Shown: positions 32,827 through 41,431 of the stretch, in pieces
Position numbering within the stretch: position 1 is the stretch's first letter
Layout of the letters: the number at the start of each line of letters is the position of its first letter
Source of the DNA: JAWUWD01 sp034112085
GTDB taxonomy: Bacteria; Bacteroidota; Bacteroidia; Cytophagales; Cyclobacteriaceae
Reading direction: 5' to 3'
DNA: 50,653 nucleotides
Assembly (NCBI GenBank): GCA_034112085.1
Contig: JAWUWD010000126.1
Coordinates: forward strand, 1 to 50,653
Translations under genes and position numbers: made by a program
The notes under the pieces: model-generated
What the model was told of the DNA's origin: nothing
Seen by the model: the letters and a program-made list of their open reading frames with translations, nothing else
The model's database searches: none

Positions 32827-33915
32827 ATGAAAAAAATTTTAATGATGTTAACCGCTTCAGTTGTATTCTTCGCAGCATGTGAAGAGACACAAGAAGTGAG
32901 TAAATTAGATCAAGAAGTAGCTGTCGATATGAGCGATTTTTACGCACATACAGATGATGGAGATGCCAACGGAAGAGGAGAAGCTAAATGTCATTCAATG
33001 CATGTTTTAAACAAACAGCTCAGTGAGAATCCAGGTCTTTATGATAAAATGTACAATATCGAGAAGAATGCTCGTAAATTCATGAACGCAAAGAAGCCTG
33101 ATGGTGTCGGTGGTGGCAACGGTGGCGGTGGTGGTACTGATCCAGTTGATCCAGTTGATCCAGTTGATGATGGATTGGGATCGATCTCAATACCTGTATA
33201 TGTACACGTGATATATGCTAATTCACAAGAGAACATAAGTGATGCTCAGATCAATTCTCAGATGGCTGTTTTGAATGCTGATTTCGCAAAAACTAATGGA
33301 GATGCTGGTAGTATTCCTTCAGAATTTGCTGGATTAGCTGCTGATACTGATGTTAACTTTACTTTAGCTGGTGTTACTAGAAAATCTTCTAGTACAACTG
33401 CTTGGGGAACTAATAACGCAATGAAGAAGTCATCTCAAGGTGGTGTTGATGCAATCACTCCAGAGACTCATATGAACATGTGGATATGTAACATCGGTGG
33501 TGGTATCTTAGGATATGCGCAATTTCCTGGTGGAGCATTAGAAACTGACGGAGTTGTATTTTCTCCTCAGTATTGTGGTAGCTCTGATTTTGACACACAA
33601 GGAAACTTCTTCTTAGATGCTCCATTTGATAAAGGTAGAACAGCAACTCACGAGGTTGGACACTACTTGAACTTACGTCACATTTGGGGAGACGGAAGAT
33701 GTCGTCAAGATGATTTTGTAGCTGATACTCCAAGTTCTGATGCTCCGAATTATGGATGTCCTTCTTATCCTACAGTTAACTGTAAGTCTACTGACATGAC
33801 AATGAACTACATGGATTATACTAATGATGCATGTATGACAATGTTCTCTGAAGGTCAAAAGTCTAGAATGAGATCAATATTCGCAGCAGGTGGTCCAAGA
33901 GCTACTATGTTGTAA
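32827..33915 (+). CDS. M43 family zinc metalloprotease, lipoprotein
   Basis: An exported metalloprotease of the pappalysin/ulilysin family. It has a lipobox signal (VVFFAAC, Cys18), an N-terminal propeptide-like region to about residue 90, and a glycine-rich linker with three PVD repeats (residues 94-115). The M43 catalytic domain (residues about 118-362) follows. The zinc site is HEVGHYLNLRH (His275, Glu276, His279, His285), in which Asn replaces the usual Gly of HExxHxxGxxH, a variant seen in this subfamily. The Met-turn is MNYMDY, with Met329. The cysteine pairs near residues 292-319 and 336 fit the family's disulfides. The linker suggests a mobile surface tether. It is monocistronic with a terminator. 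The substrate is unknown. Confidence 0.92.
   Translation: MKKILMMLTASVVFFAACEETQEVSKLDQEVAVDMSDFYAHTDDGDANGRGEAKCHSMHVLNKQLSENPGLYDKMYNIEKNARKFMNAKKPDGVGGGNGGGGGTDPVDPVDPVDDGLGSISIPVYVHVIYANSQENISDAQINSQMAVLNADFAKTNGDAGSIPSEFAGLAADTDVNFTLAGVTRKSSSTTAWGTNNAMKKSSQGGVDAITPETHMNMWICNIGGGILGYAQFPGGALETDGVVFSPQYCGSSDFDTQGNFFLDAPFDKGRTATHEVGHYLNLRHIWGDGRCRQDDFVADTPSSDAPNYGCPSYPTVNCKSTDMTMNYMDYTNDACMTMFSEGQKSRMRSIFAAGGPRATML
33139..33168 (+). repeat. In-frame 9-bp tandem repeat in the protease linker
   Basis: The unit GATCCAGTT occurs three times head to tail, followed by a partial copy (GATGAT). It encodes the PVD repeats of the glycine/proline linker. The length is likely to vary by slipped-strand changes in multiples of three residues. 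Confidence 0.9.
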
Positions 33916-33934
33916 TATCAATATGAAAAAATAG

Positions 33935-33963
33935 AAAAAGCATCCCAATTGGGATGCTTTTTT
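33935..33963 (+). terminator. Rho-independent terminator after the M43 gene
   Basis: A palindrome AAAAAGCATCCCAATT / GGGATGCTTTTTT with T run, 20 bases after the stop codon and 13 before the next gene's start. Confidence 0.88.
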
Positions 33964-33975
33964 GTTTTATAAACT

Positions 33976-34416
33976 ATGGATTTTTTCAATTATTTGGCAA
34001 TGATTATGATAGTATCATGTACTTCGATAGTTCAGGAAGAAGTAAAAGTAAGTTCTGTTAGTTTTGAGTCTGCTACCAGAGGTGGTTATAAATCAATAAC
34101 CATGTATGAGCGTAAAGTGATTATTAATACTAATCATAGCGCAGAGAGTTTTCTTTTAAAAGCAGGGGATTTGGATCAATTTTCAGCTGTAATATCTGAA
34201 TTAGAATTGACAAGCTTAGGATCTTATCATGTTCCTAATCAAGATCGTCATCGAGACGCTGCTTGGCATTCTAATATTGTGGTTTACTCTGAGGACAGCA
34301 TAAGCTATCAATCTCAAACTTTTGATAATGATCAAGCGCCTGCAGAGTTACAAGAGCTCATGGAGTTATTTACTGACATCAGCATAAAGTACAACAGGGG
34401 AAAGAAGTTGTTCTAA
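33976..34416 (+). CDS. Small lipoprotein of unknown function
   Basis: A 146-residue protein with a short signal peptide and lipobox (IMIVSC). The mature part is a compact alpha/beta sequence beginning VSSVSFESATRGGYKSITM, a pattern common in small uncharacterised Bacteroidota lipoproteins. No motif gives a function. The start codon lies only 13 bases after a strong terminator, so it either has a promoter inside the preceding hairpin region or is poorly expressed. It ends 1 base before the convergent outer-membrane-type gene. Confidence 0.65.
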   Translation: MDFFNYLAMIMIVSCTSIVQEEVKVSSVSFESATRGGYKSITMYERKVIINTNHSAESFLLKAGDLDQFSAVISELELTSLGSYHVPNQDRHRDAAWHSNIVVYSEDSISYQSQTFDNDQAPAELQELMELFTDISIKYNRGKKLF

Positions 34417-34417
34417 A

Positions 34418-35113
34418 CTATCTCCTTCCAGTAGAGTACACAAAACCAAGAGACACTTCTAGGCCTGTGAAGTCAATTTCTGAATCTTTGAAATCAAATG
34501 GAGTAGGCGTATTTGGTAGTACAGTTCCAAGTTGTCCTCCATTATAGCTTCCTTTCATTCCTAAGTCTGCTCCACCGATGTAGTAGTTACCTTCAAGTGA
34601 CACAGCTATTTGCTTGGTGACATAGACCATGTATTCTGCTCCGAACTGAAAACCAAATCCGATCTTGTTGTCTATAGTCGCAGTGGAATTGGCGATATCC
34701 CATCCTTCATATTTCCTGATCGCCTTATCAAAGTTTCCATAATTGATCTTCTGATCAAAACTGTAAAAGCCAAAAAAACCACCTTTTACGCTGAATTCTT
34801 GACTATTTGTTCCAACCTGAATTACAGCTTCAACAGGAATCAGTAAGGTAAAGGTAGGGCCTATGATAGGTTTTTTGCTTTCAAAAGGCAGTCCTTTCAC
34901 ACTCATGCCAGACATGCGGTATAAGGACGCTCCAGTTTGAAATCCTAAATAATTGCCAACATTGAATCCAATTCCTCTGATTGAGAATGGGCTTATTGGT
35001 GTTGATAAGTAGCCATTCTTAGGGATGAAGTAAGAAAATGATAAGCCCAAGTCTTGGCCATGGGTCATAGATGCTGTAGCAATGAATAGTAATAAAAATA
35101 GCGCTTTTTTCAT
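34418..35113 (-). CDS. Outer-membrane beta-barrel family protein
   Basis: A 231-residue exported protein (from MKKALFLLLFIATASMTHGQ, a clean signal peptide). The mature part alternates hydrophobic and polar residues in short strands (IGFNVGNYLGFQTGASLY, FGFQFGAEYMVYV, VSLGFVYSTGRR) and ends in an aromatic/basic strand, as in eight-stranded outer-membrane barrels (OmpW/OprF-like folds). An upstream ATG at 35155 would add 14 residues before the signal and is less likely. Specific function is unknown. It is divergent from the amidohydrolase gene and convergent with the small lipoprotein gene. Confidence 0.7.
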   Translation of the reverse strand: MKKALFLLLFIATASMTHGQDLGLSFSYFIPKNGYLSTPISPFSIRGIGFNVGNYLGFQTGASLYRMSGMSVKGLPFESKKPIIGPTFTLLIPVEAVIQVGTNSQEFSVKGGFFGFYSFDQKINYGNFDKAIRKYEGWDIANSTATIDNKIGFGFQFGAEYMVYVTKQIAVSLEGNYYIGGADLGMKGSYNGGQLGTVLPNTPTPFDFKDSEIDFTGLEVSLGFVYSTGRR

Positions 35114-35229
35114 GTTGAGTTTATTGATTGACCAAATAAAGCATTTAAAAAGCATACCTAAAAGGATGTTTTATATTTCATTGACAAGTGTCTATATTGT
35201 TGCTCAATCTAATCTGAATCGAAAGTACT

Positions 35230-36936
35230 ATGAGAATTAAATCAATATTCATTTTTCTATTTGCAGTTGTACTAATGTTGTCCTGTAAAGATCAGCCAGT
35301 AGGAGATATGATCATTCACAATGGACCTATCTATACAGTAGCCGAAGGAGAATCTACTGAAGCCGTTGTCGTGATCGATGATCGCATTGTCTTTATTGGG
35401 AATACTGATGAAGCGATGAAATGGAGTGGTGAGCAAACAGAAGTTATTGATCTCAAAGGGCAGACGATGATACCGGGTTTGATAGAATCTCATGGACATT
35501 TGATGGGGCTGGGATATAATGAACTCAACCTTGATCTGATGAAAGTCAAAAGCTATGAAGAGATGGTTGAAAAGGTGAAGGAGGCGGTCGATAAAGCACA
35601 ACCTGGAGATTGGATACTAGGAAGAGGGTGGCATCAAGACAAATGGGACTCTATTCCATCCAATGCAGTAAAGGGATTCCAAAGACATGATTTACTCAGT
35701 GAAGTATCTCCGGATAACCCGGTTTTCTTGAGTCATGCCAGTGGGCATGCAGGTATGGCCAATAGCAAAGCCATGGAGATCGCGGGTGTTAACCAATTAT
35801 CTAAAGATCAGCAGGAAGTAGAAGTGGTAGGTGGAGAAGTCTTCAGAGATGAATTGGGCAATCCAACAGGGATATTTAATGAAACAGCGCAAAGGTTGAT
35901 CAGAAAACATGTTCCTCAGACAACCGATGAGAAGGATAGAAAAGCACTTGATCTAGCCATCAAGGCATGCTATAGAAATGGAATTACAAGCTTTCATGAT
36001 GCAGGACAAGGAAGAAAGTATATAGAGCTTTATAAAAAATATAAGAAGAAGAATATGCTCAACTTACGAGTTTATGTTATGTTGACAGGGACAGATCCAG
36101 ATTTGGTAGAGGAGTATTTAGCATCAGGAATAGTGATTGATTCTATTGATAACATGCTTACCATAAGATCGATTAAGCTTAATTGTGATGGAGCGCTAGG
36201 TTCAAGAGGAGCGTGGTTGTTGGAAGAATATACGGACATGCCAGGTGTTCATGGTCATGAGACCTTACCCATGGAAACAGTCACTATGGTCAGTGATAAG
36301 GCACTCGCTAAGGGATTTCAAGTATGTTCACATGCGATTGGTGATCGTGCCAATCGAGAAATTTTGGATAGGTATGAGGCTGCTTTTGAAAAGAATCCAA
36401 CGGATGATCACCGCTTTAGAATCGAACATGCGCAGCATTTGCATCCAGATGATATTCCTAGATTTGCCCAATTGTGTGTGATTCCAGCAATTCAAGCGGT
36501 GCATCTGGCTTCTGATCGCCCTTGGGCAATAGATAGACTCGGGAAGGAGCGTATCGAGAATGGTGCGTATATGTGGCAAGCATTATTACAAAGTGGAGCG
36601 AAAGTGATCAACGGAACAGATGTGCCTGTAGAACCAGTAGATCCACTAGCCAGCTTCTATGCTTCAGTATCTCGTAAGACACTCAAAGGTATGCCAGAGG
36701 GAGGTTACGAACCAGCACAACGAATGACCCGTGAGCAAGCACTTCGTTCTTATACGCTGGATGCTGCCTTTGGTGAATTTGCAGAAGATCAAAAAGGCTC
36801 AATCGAAGTAGGTAAACTCGCTGACTTCACCATTCTGTCTAAGGATATAATGACCATAGAAGACTCTGAGATACTCAATACAGAGATCGCTATGACGGTG
36901 TTAGGTGGTAATGTAGTTTATGAGAAAGGGGAATAA
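35230..36936 (+). CDS. Amidohydrolase, YtcJ/AepA-like, lipoprotein
   Basis: A 568-residue metal-dependent hydrolase of the amidohydrolase superfamily (YtcJ/AepA group, PF07969). It has a lipobox (VLMLSC, Cys19), an N-terminal beta-sandwich with the metal-binding SHGH in IESHGHLMGLGY, and a barrel with HAIGDRANREIL and IEHAQHL. A late GTDVPVEPVDP supplies the last metal ligand Asp. The group cleaves amide or related bonds of unknown substrates; exoenzyme regulation is a historical label only. The lipoprotein signal places it in the envelope. It is followed immediately by a decayed lipoprotein gene. Confidence 0.88.
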   Translation: MRIKSIFIFLFAVVLMLSCKDQPVGDMIIHNGPIYTVAEGESTEAVVVIDDRIVFIGNTDEAMKWSGEQTEVIDLKGQTMIPGLIESHGHLMGLGYNELNLDLMKVKSYEEMVEKVKEAVDKAQPGDWILGRGWHQDKWDSIPSNAVKGFQRHDLLSEVSPDNPVFLSHASGHAGMANSKAMEIAGVNQLSKDQQEVEVVGGEVFRDELGNPTGIFNETAQRLIRKHVPQTTDEKDRKALDLAIKACYRNGITSFHDAGQGRKYIELYKKYKKKNMLNLRVYVMLTGTDPDLVEEYLASGIVIDSIDNMLTIRSIKLNCDGALGSRGAWLLEEYTDMPGVHGHETLPMETVTMVSDKALAKGFQVCSHAIGDRANREILDRYEAAFEKNPTDDHRFRIEHAQHLHPDDIPRFAQLCVIPAIQAVHLASDRPWAIDRLGKERIENGAYMWQALLQSGAKVINGTDVPVEPVDPLASFYASVSRKTLKGMPEGGYEPAQRMTREQALRSYTLDAAFGEFAEDQKGSIEVGKLADFTILSKDIMTIEDSEILNTEIAMTVLGGNVVYEKGE

Positions 36937-36937
36937 T

Positions 36938-37569
36938 ATGAAGAAGACAGTATCCGTAATTATATTACTCGCATTGATATAGCTTACCGGGTTGGTTCAA
37001 TCTTGTGATCCGTGCGGCTCAGATGGGCCTATTATAGTCAATCTGACTTCGATCGCTTCTAATCTAATTCGAATAACTGAGAAAGAAATATCTGCTCAGT
37101 CGAATCATTCAATTTACGTATCAATGAGTTTGAGTCTTATGATTTAAGTGAAGGGTTTATTCGTTTTGATAGTATTGGTATTGATCTCTTAACAGAATTG
37201 TATTCATTTGTGCCTAAACCTGATAATGGTAATATCTTTAACTCTGCTTTTGCTTGTTCTCCTGCTTTGTACTTTGATGTTATTACTGATATTTCAATCA
37301 CTACATCAAAGGATTATAATCAATGGTATCAAGCAGGAGATGAATTAAATGATATGATTCTAGTTAGAACCCGTTACGATACGTTTGGCACATTATTTTC
37401 TGATTACAATATTGCAACTGATTACTCTTTAGAAAGAGATGATAATATGTTACTTACATTCTCTAAGCCACCAAGTACCTCAAAATCATTTAACTTTATC
37501 ATTACGATCACTACCGATAAGGGTGATGTATTTATTGAAGAAATCAATGGTTTGAATATTTCGAATTGA
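36938..37569 (+). pseudogene. Degraded copy of the lipoprotein gene at 37712
   Basis: The upstream member of a tandem duplication. From an ATG at 36938 it reads MKKTVSVIILLALI, then TAG at 36980-36982, then LTGLVQSCDPCG, which parallels the intact copy (MKKSVSVMILLGII...VQSCDPCS). A further frameshift between about 37050 and 37110 moves the homology to another frame (NLRINEFESYDLSEG and onward). That frame stays open to the TGA at 37567 with clear matches such as DSIGIDLL, FNSAFACSPAL and LTFSKPP to the downstream gene's YSIGIEIL, FSSAIACEPFL and LTFSEPP. Two independent lesions make a sequencing error less likely. Confidence 0.85.
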
Positions 37570-37711
37570 AGGAATAGAGAAGAACTCTACTCAGAAATAT
37601 CTGAAGGGGACTCTGATGAAATAAATAAGAGCCTTATACAATTGCTCTGATCGGAAGGAGTTAGTCCTATACTTTGAATCTAATTACTTCGTTTTTCACA
37701 ATAATAATAAT

Positions 37712-38350
37712 ATGAAAAAAAGCGTTTCAGTAATGATATTACTAGGCATTATCTACAGTATTGCGATTGTACAATCTTGTGACCCATGTAGTAACTCAGA
37801 TGAATCTGAAGTTTATTATGGTTTGTCTGCTATATCGACCAACACATTGCGACTTCTTAAGAAGAGATTTTCAATGCAAATTGACTCACCAATCGAGTCT
37901 TATATAAACTATGACTTAGACGAAGATTATATATCTTATTATAGTATTGGTATTGAAATATTAAGTGAAGTAAATCAGATTTCCTTAAACGAATTTACTA
38001 ATAAGGGTAGTGTATTTAGCTCTGCAATCGCCTGTGAGCCTTTCTTAGATTACGATAACCTGTCTAATATTTCTATCACTTCATCTGTAGATTACAATGA
38101 TGAAATTAAAGTAGGTGATGAAATGAATCATATTTTCTTAATTAGACGGGATTCTTATGTTTCTGGCACTCCTTTGTTAGAATTTCTAAATGAAACAAAT
38201 AGCTTTAGTTTTACCGGAGATAAATTGTTGCTGACATTTTCCGAGCCTCCGAATTCACGGAGAACTCATAATCTGACTATCACATTCACCATTGAAGGCG
38301 GTGCTATTTTCACTGAAGAAATTCTTGGGTTGAAAATTTCAGATAACTAA
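37712..38350 (+). CDS. Hypothetical lipoprotein (intact paralogue)
   Basis: A 212-residue lipoprotein with signal and lipobox (IVQSCDPCSN, Cys23) and a second Cys two residues on. The mature region is mostly beta-strand, with a conserved Cys in SSAIACEPFLDY, and ends in two strands (HNLTITFTIEGGAIF, EEILGLKIS). It resembles small uncharacterised Bacteroidota lipoproteins; no enzymatic motif is seen. The preceding 0.6 kb holds a dead duplicate (36938-37569), so only this copy is functional. No operon partner is evident. Confidence 0.7.
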   Translation: MKKSVSVMILLGIIYSIAIVQSCDPCSNSDESEVYYGLSAISTNTLRLLKKRFSMQIDSPIESYINYDLDEDYISYYSIGIEILSEVNQISLNEFTNKGSVFSSAIACEPFLDYDNLSNISITSSVDYNDEIKVGDEMNHIFLIRRDSYVSGTPLLEFLNETNSFSFTGDKLLLTFSEPPNSRRTHNLTITFTIEGGAIFTEEILGLKISDN

Positions 38351-38495
38351 TCTAATAAATTGAGGCAAATTCGGTTAATATGGAGGAAACTCAGATACAA
38401 CTTAGTAAATCAGAGTCCTCCATGAGTCACTCTGAAAGAAATTAGGCATTTAGAATCATATCTAAGATCTAATTTCTCATATCTAATAATCTACC

Positions 38496-40325
38496 CTATT
38501 TCCCATTAAAATCACTATAGATCGTCTGAATATAGGACTTTCCAAGACCTAGCTTACTGCTATCTCCTTTGAGTCTGGTGACTTGTGCGCCACCTAGATC
38601 ATAGATGGCTTCAGATGTCGGGTCTACATAGCCGAATCCATCATTATATATATATATAGCAAATCCATCATCCATGTTTGATAAGATATCTCTGCTGTAT
38701 GGATATCGTTTGGCATCAAGGTCTAATTGGTTGAAGAGCGTTGCTGCTAGATCAGTTTGCGAGCCATAGGTACTTATGATAGTGTCTTGAACAATTAGTG
38801 CTCCACCAAGCCAAAGCATGGGGATATGAAATCGCTCAGGCACATAGTTGGGAGACTTATTTGGATGTCGATTACCATGATCCGCCAGTAAGACAATCAA
38901 TGTATTGTCCCACCAACCTGATTTTTTGGCGCTATCTACGAAATCACCCAAAGAGCGATCTGTGTAGTGAGCTGAGTTCAGGAACTTTGATTCACTGCTG
39001 CTCCCTTCAATAACAGTTTCCATGGGTACATCAAATGGTTCATGGCTACTCAATGTCAGCATAGTAGTGAAGAAAGGGGGCTGCTGTCTTTGGAGGAGAT
39101 TGAGTAAGGTATCAAATACAATGTGATCATGGACACCCCATTTGTTAGTGCCTTGTGCTGCATTGAAATATGATTTTTTGATAACCTCTTCGAACCCACT
39201 CATATTGAGATATGAGTTCATGTTGGCGAAATTGACATCACCACCATAGACGAATGAAGTTTGGTAACCTTGTGCTTTCAAATCCAAATTGACTTTCGGA
39301 AGCTTCTCAGTTTTTCCAGCGTATTTGATAATGGATGTTTTTGTTTGTGCAGGGTAGCCGCTAAGTACGGAGATCAGACCTTTATCTGTACGATCGCCAC
39401 TGGCATAGTAGTTTTCAAATAGAATTCCTTCTTTGGATAATCTGTTGAAGTTGGGAGTGATGCTTTCATCTCCGCCCAAAGGAACAATCATCTTAGCGGT
39501 AAAGCCTTCGAGTACGATCAGAAGGATATTGGGTCTTTGCATTTTTAGCACCTTGAGCGTATCTGAAAGGTTATTCTGCGCATAGAGTTTATTAAAGTCA
39601 CCTTTGGCAGTATCTCTATTTACGAAGTTCTCAGGGTACTTATCTGCATCACTGGCTTTGTAGATGGCATTACCAATATTCCAAAACACATTGATGGCAG
39701 AGTGATTGGCAAAGGGTTTTTCTTTATGAAAATACACAAAACCAAGATTCATTGGCCCAATATCTAAGCTGCCCCTGATCGGTAATATCATTGATCCTGT
39801 AATGAACAGGTAGATAGGCGCATGAAACCATCTTCCTTTTAAGTGATTATACTTACCAACGACAAACCGGTGGTAACAATAATATAATACGGCAAAAAGA
39901 GCAAGCCAGAAAGCCACTAACAACAGAGTGGTACTCCAAGGAGTTGATGACATGGCACCATTGTCTATATAGTTGAGAGGGGTGAGGTCGAGGCGAAAGC
40001 CCCAGTGCCTGTAAAGTTCGTAGTCCACTATCGTAATGAATGTTACAAATAGTGACATGAGTACAAAATAGATTTTGTTCAATATGACGAATACGGTCTG
40101 ATTGATAAATGGGATCAACACCATGAGGAGTCCAGGAATCAGAAGCATATATCCTGTGGCAGAAACATCCATTCTTAGCCCATAAAGAAAGACTTTAGCA
40201 ATCTCAGCGAAATTTAAGGTCTGCGAAAGGTCAGCGTGGTAAACTAAGAAAATTCCTTTGGTCAGGATGTAAAAGAAGATCCATAACAATGCTTGTCTAC
40301 CAAAAAATATTAATGATTGTTTCAA
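38496..40325 (-). CDS. LTA-synthase-like phosphatase/transferase
   Basis: A membrane-anchored alkaline-phosphatase-superfamily enzyme. The 609-residue protein has five N-terminal membrane helices (residues about 10-200) and an extracytoplasmic sulfatase-type domain. The domain shows the metal/nucleophile pattern of LtaS: IVLEGFTAKM (metal-ligand Glu), ASGDRTDKGLISVLSGYPA (the nucleophile is probably the Thr) and LLADHGNRHP (Asp-His ligands). Relatives in Gram-negative Bacteroidota are thought to transfer phosphoglycerol or phosphoethanolamine to envelope glycans or lipids, since these cells have no lipoteichoic acid. The diacylglycerol kinase encoded divergently 103 bases away would recycle the diacylglycerol that such transferases release. 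This is inference. Confidence 0.88.
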   Translation of the reverse strand: MKQSLIFFGRQALLWIFFYILTKGIFLVYHADLSQTLNFAEIAKVFLYGLRMDVSATGYMLLIPGLLMVLIPFINQTVFVILNKIYFVLMSLFVTFITIVDYELYRHWGFRLDLTPLNYIDNGAMSSTPWSTTLLLVAFWLALFAVLYYCYHRFVVGKYNHLKGRWFHAPIYLFITGSMILPIRGSLDIGPMNLGFVYFHKEKPFANHSAINVFWNIGNAIYKASDADKYPENFVNRDTAKGDFNKLYAQNNLSDTLKVLKMQRPNILLIVLEGFTAKMIVPLGGDESITPNFNRLSKEGILFENYYASGDRTDKGLISVLSGYPAQTKTSIIKYAGKTEKLPKVNLDLKAQGYQTSFVYGGDVNFANMNSYLNMSGFEEVIKKSYFNAAQGTNKWGVHDHIVFDTLLNLLQRQQPPFFTTMLTLSSHEPFDVPMETVIEGSSSESKFLNSAHYTDRSLGDFVDSAKKSGWWDNTLIVLLADHGNRHPNKSPNYVPERFHIPMLWLGGALIVQDTIISTYGSQTDLAATLFNQLDLDAKRYPYSRDILSNMDDGFAIYIYNDGFGYVDPTSEAIYDLGGAQVTRLKGDSSKLGLGKSYIQTIYSDFNGK

Positions 40326-40428
40326 ATCGAGCGCAAATGAAGTTTCAGCAAACTTAAAAATATATTAACATTGTAGTCTTATCATGGGAATGATTATTTC
40401 CATACCAGAATAACAGAAACTCACAATA

Positions 40429-41298
40429 TTGAAACAACGTATTCTTTTCATCATCAATCCGAATTCTGGTCATAAACGAGGTGCTAAGATCATCGATATG
40501 TTACCAGAGTATCTCGATAGTGAAAAGTTTGACTATTCACATGTATTGACAACTCATGCAGGGCATGCCATAGATTTGTCAGCGCAAGCTGTAATAGATA
40601 AAATGGATATTGTGGTAGCGGTAGGAGGTGATGGGTTAGTCAATGAAGCTTTTCAAAGCTTGGTAAATACTGAAGTAGCATTTACCATCATCCCGAGAGG
40701 TTCTGGAAATGGTGTTGCTCGGTCGATTGGTGTTGATATGAATATCAGAAAGGCACTTTCGAATCTGAATAATGGGATGCTATCAAAAATGGATACCGTT
40801 ACTTTCAATGGAAAACCTTACTTAGGAGTCGCTGGTATCGGCTTTGACGGATTGATTGCTTGGGAATTCTCAAAAACGATTAAAAGAGGTATGTTCACTT
40901 ATGTGAAGATCATTCTCAAACATTTGGCAGCTTTCCAAAGCAATAAGTACCGAGTGATCACCGATCAGGGAGAGCATGAGTTTGATGCATTCATTATGAC
41001 CATAGCCAATACCCCACAGTATGGCAATGATGCTTTCATAGCGCCCAATGCCGAGATTAATAATGGACAACTTGACTTAGTTGTTGTAAAAAAACACGCT
41101 AAGTGGCTCTTACCAATCCTAGCTTTTCAGGTGATGACCGGGCGTATTCATAAATCAAAATACGTAGAAGTGCTTCGAGCTAGTCAATTCAGTATTCAAA
41201 CTTCTTTCGACCAATCACATGTCGATGGAGAACCCATATTGTCTGAGAAAGACAATATTGTATCTGTTTTACCTAGGTCTTTGAATATTTTTAGCTAA
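40429..41298 (+). CDS. Diacylglycerol kinase family lipid kinase
   Basis: A 289-residue kinase of the YegS/DagK family that phosphorylates diacylglycerol or a related lipid. It has an N-terminal nucleotide-binding region beginning RILFIINPNSGHKRGA, then the GGDG motif in VAVGGDGLVNEA and the PRGSGNGVARSIG loop. A C-terminal beta domain follows, with GVAGIGFDGLI and IANTPQYGNDAFIAP. The start is TTG at 40429; there is no ATG before the first conserved strand. Divergence from the LTA-synthase-like gene suggests recycling of released diacylglycerol. Confidence 0.9.
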   Translation: MKQRILFIINPNSGHKRGAKIIDMLPEYLDSEKFDYSHVLTTHAGHAIDLSAQAVIDKMDIVVAVGGDGLVNEAFQSLVNTEVAFTIIPRGSGNGVARSIGVDMNIRKALSNLNNGMLSKMDTVTFNGKPYLGVAGIGFDGLIAWEFSKTIKRGMFTYVKIILKHLAAFQSNKYRVITDQGEHEFDAFIMTIANTPQYGNDAFIAPNAEINNGQLDLVVVKKHAKWLLPILAFQVMTGRIHKSKYVEVLRASQFSIQTSFDQSHVDGEPILSEKDNIVSVLPRSLNIFS

Positions 41299-41371
41299 AA
41301 ATTGATAAATGGGTTATTTTTTAACCCTATATAGGTATTACCTATTAAAAAAGTCTATCATTCACCTAATA

Positions 41372-41405
41372 TTTGATGTGATTTGTTAATTAGTTGTTAC
41401 TTTTG
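41372..41405 (+). promoter_or_regulatory. Candidate promoter of glnN
   Basis: TTTG at 41372-41375 and TACTTTTG at 41398-41405 with a 22-base spacer, in the Bacteroidota consensus form, 26 bases before the start codon. Confidence 0.5.
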
Positions 41406-41431
41406 TGACCGTATCACATAAATAATCAATA

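Noticed and set aside
33139..33168. Tandem repeat considered as a CRISPR or regulatory repeat
   Set aside because: Units are 9 bases, contiguous and in frame, with no spacers; it encodes a protein linker.
33455..33733. Minus-strand 92-codon frame opposite the M43 catalytic domain
   Set aside because: Antisense shadow of a gene with clear active-site motifs.
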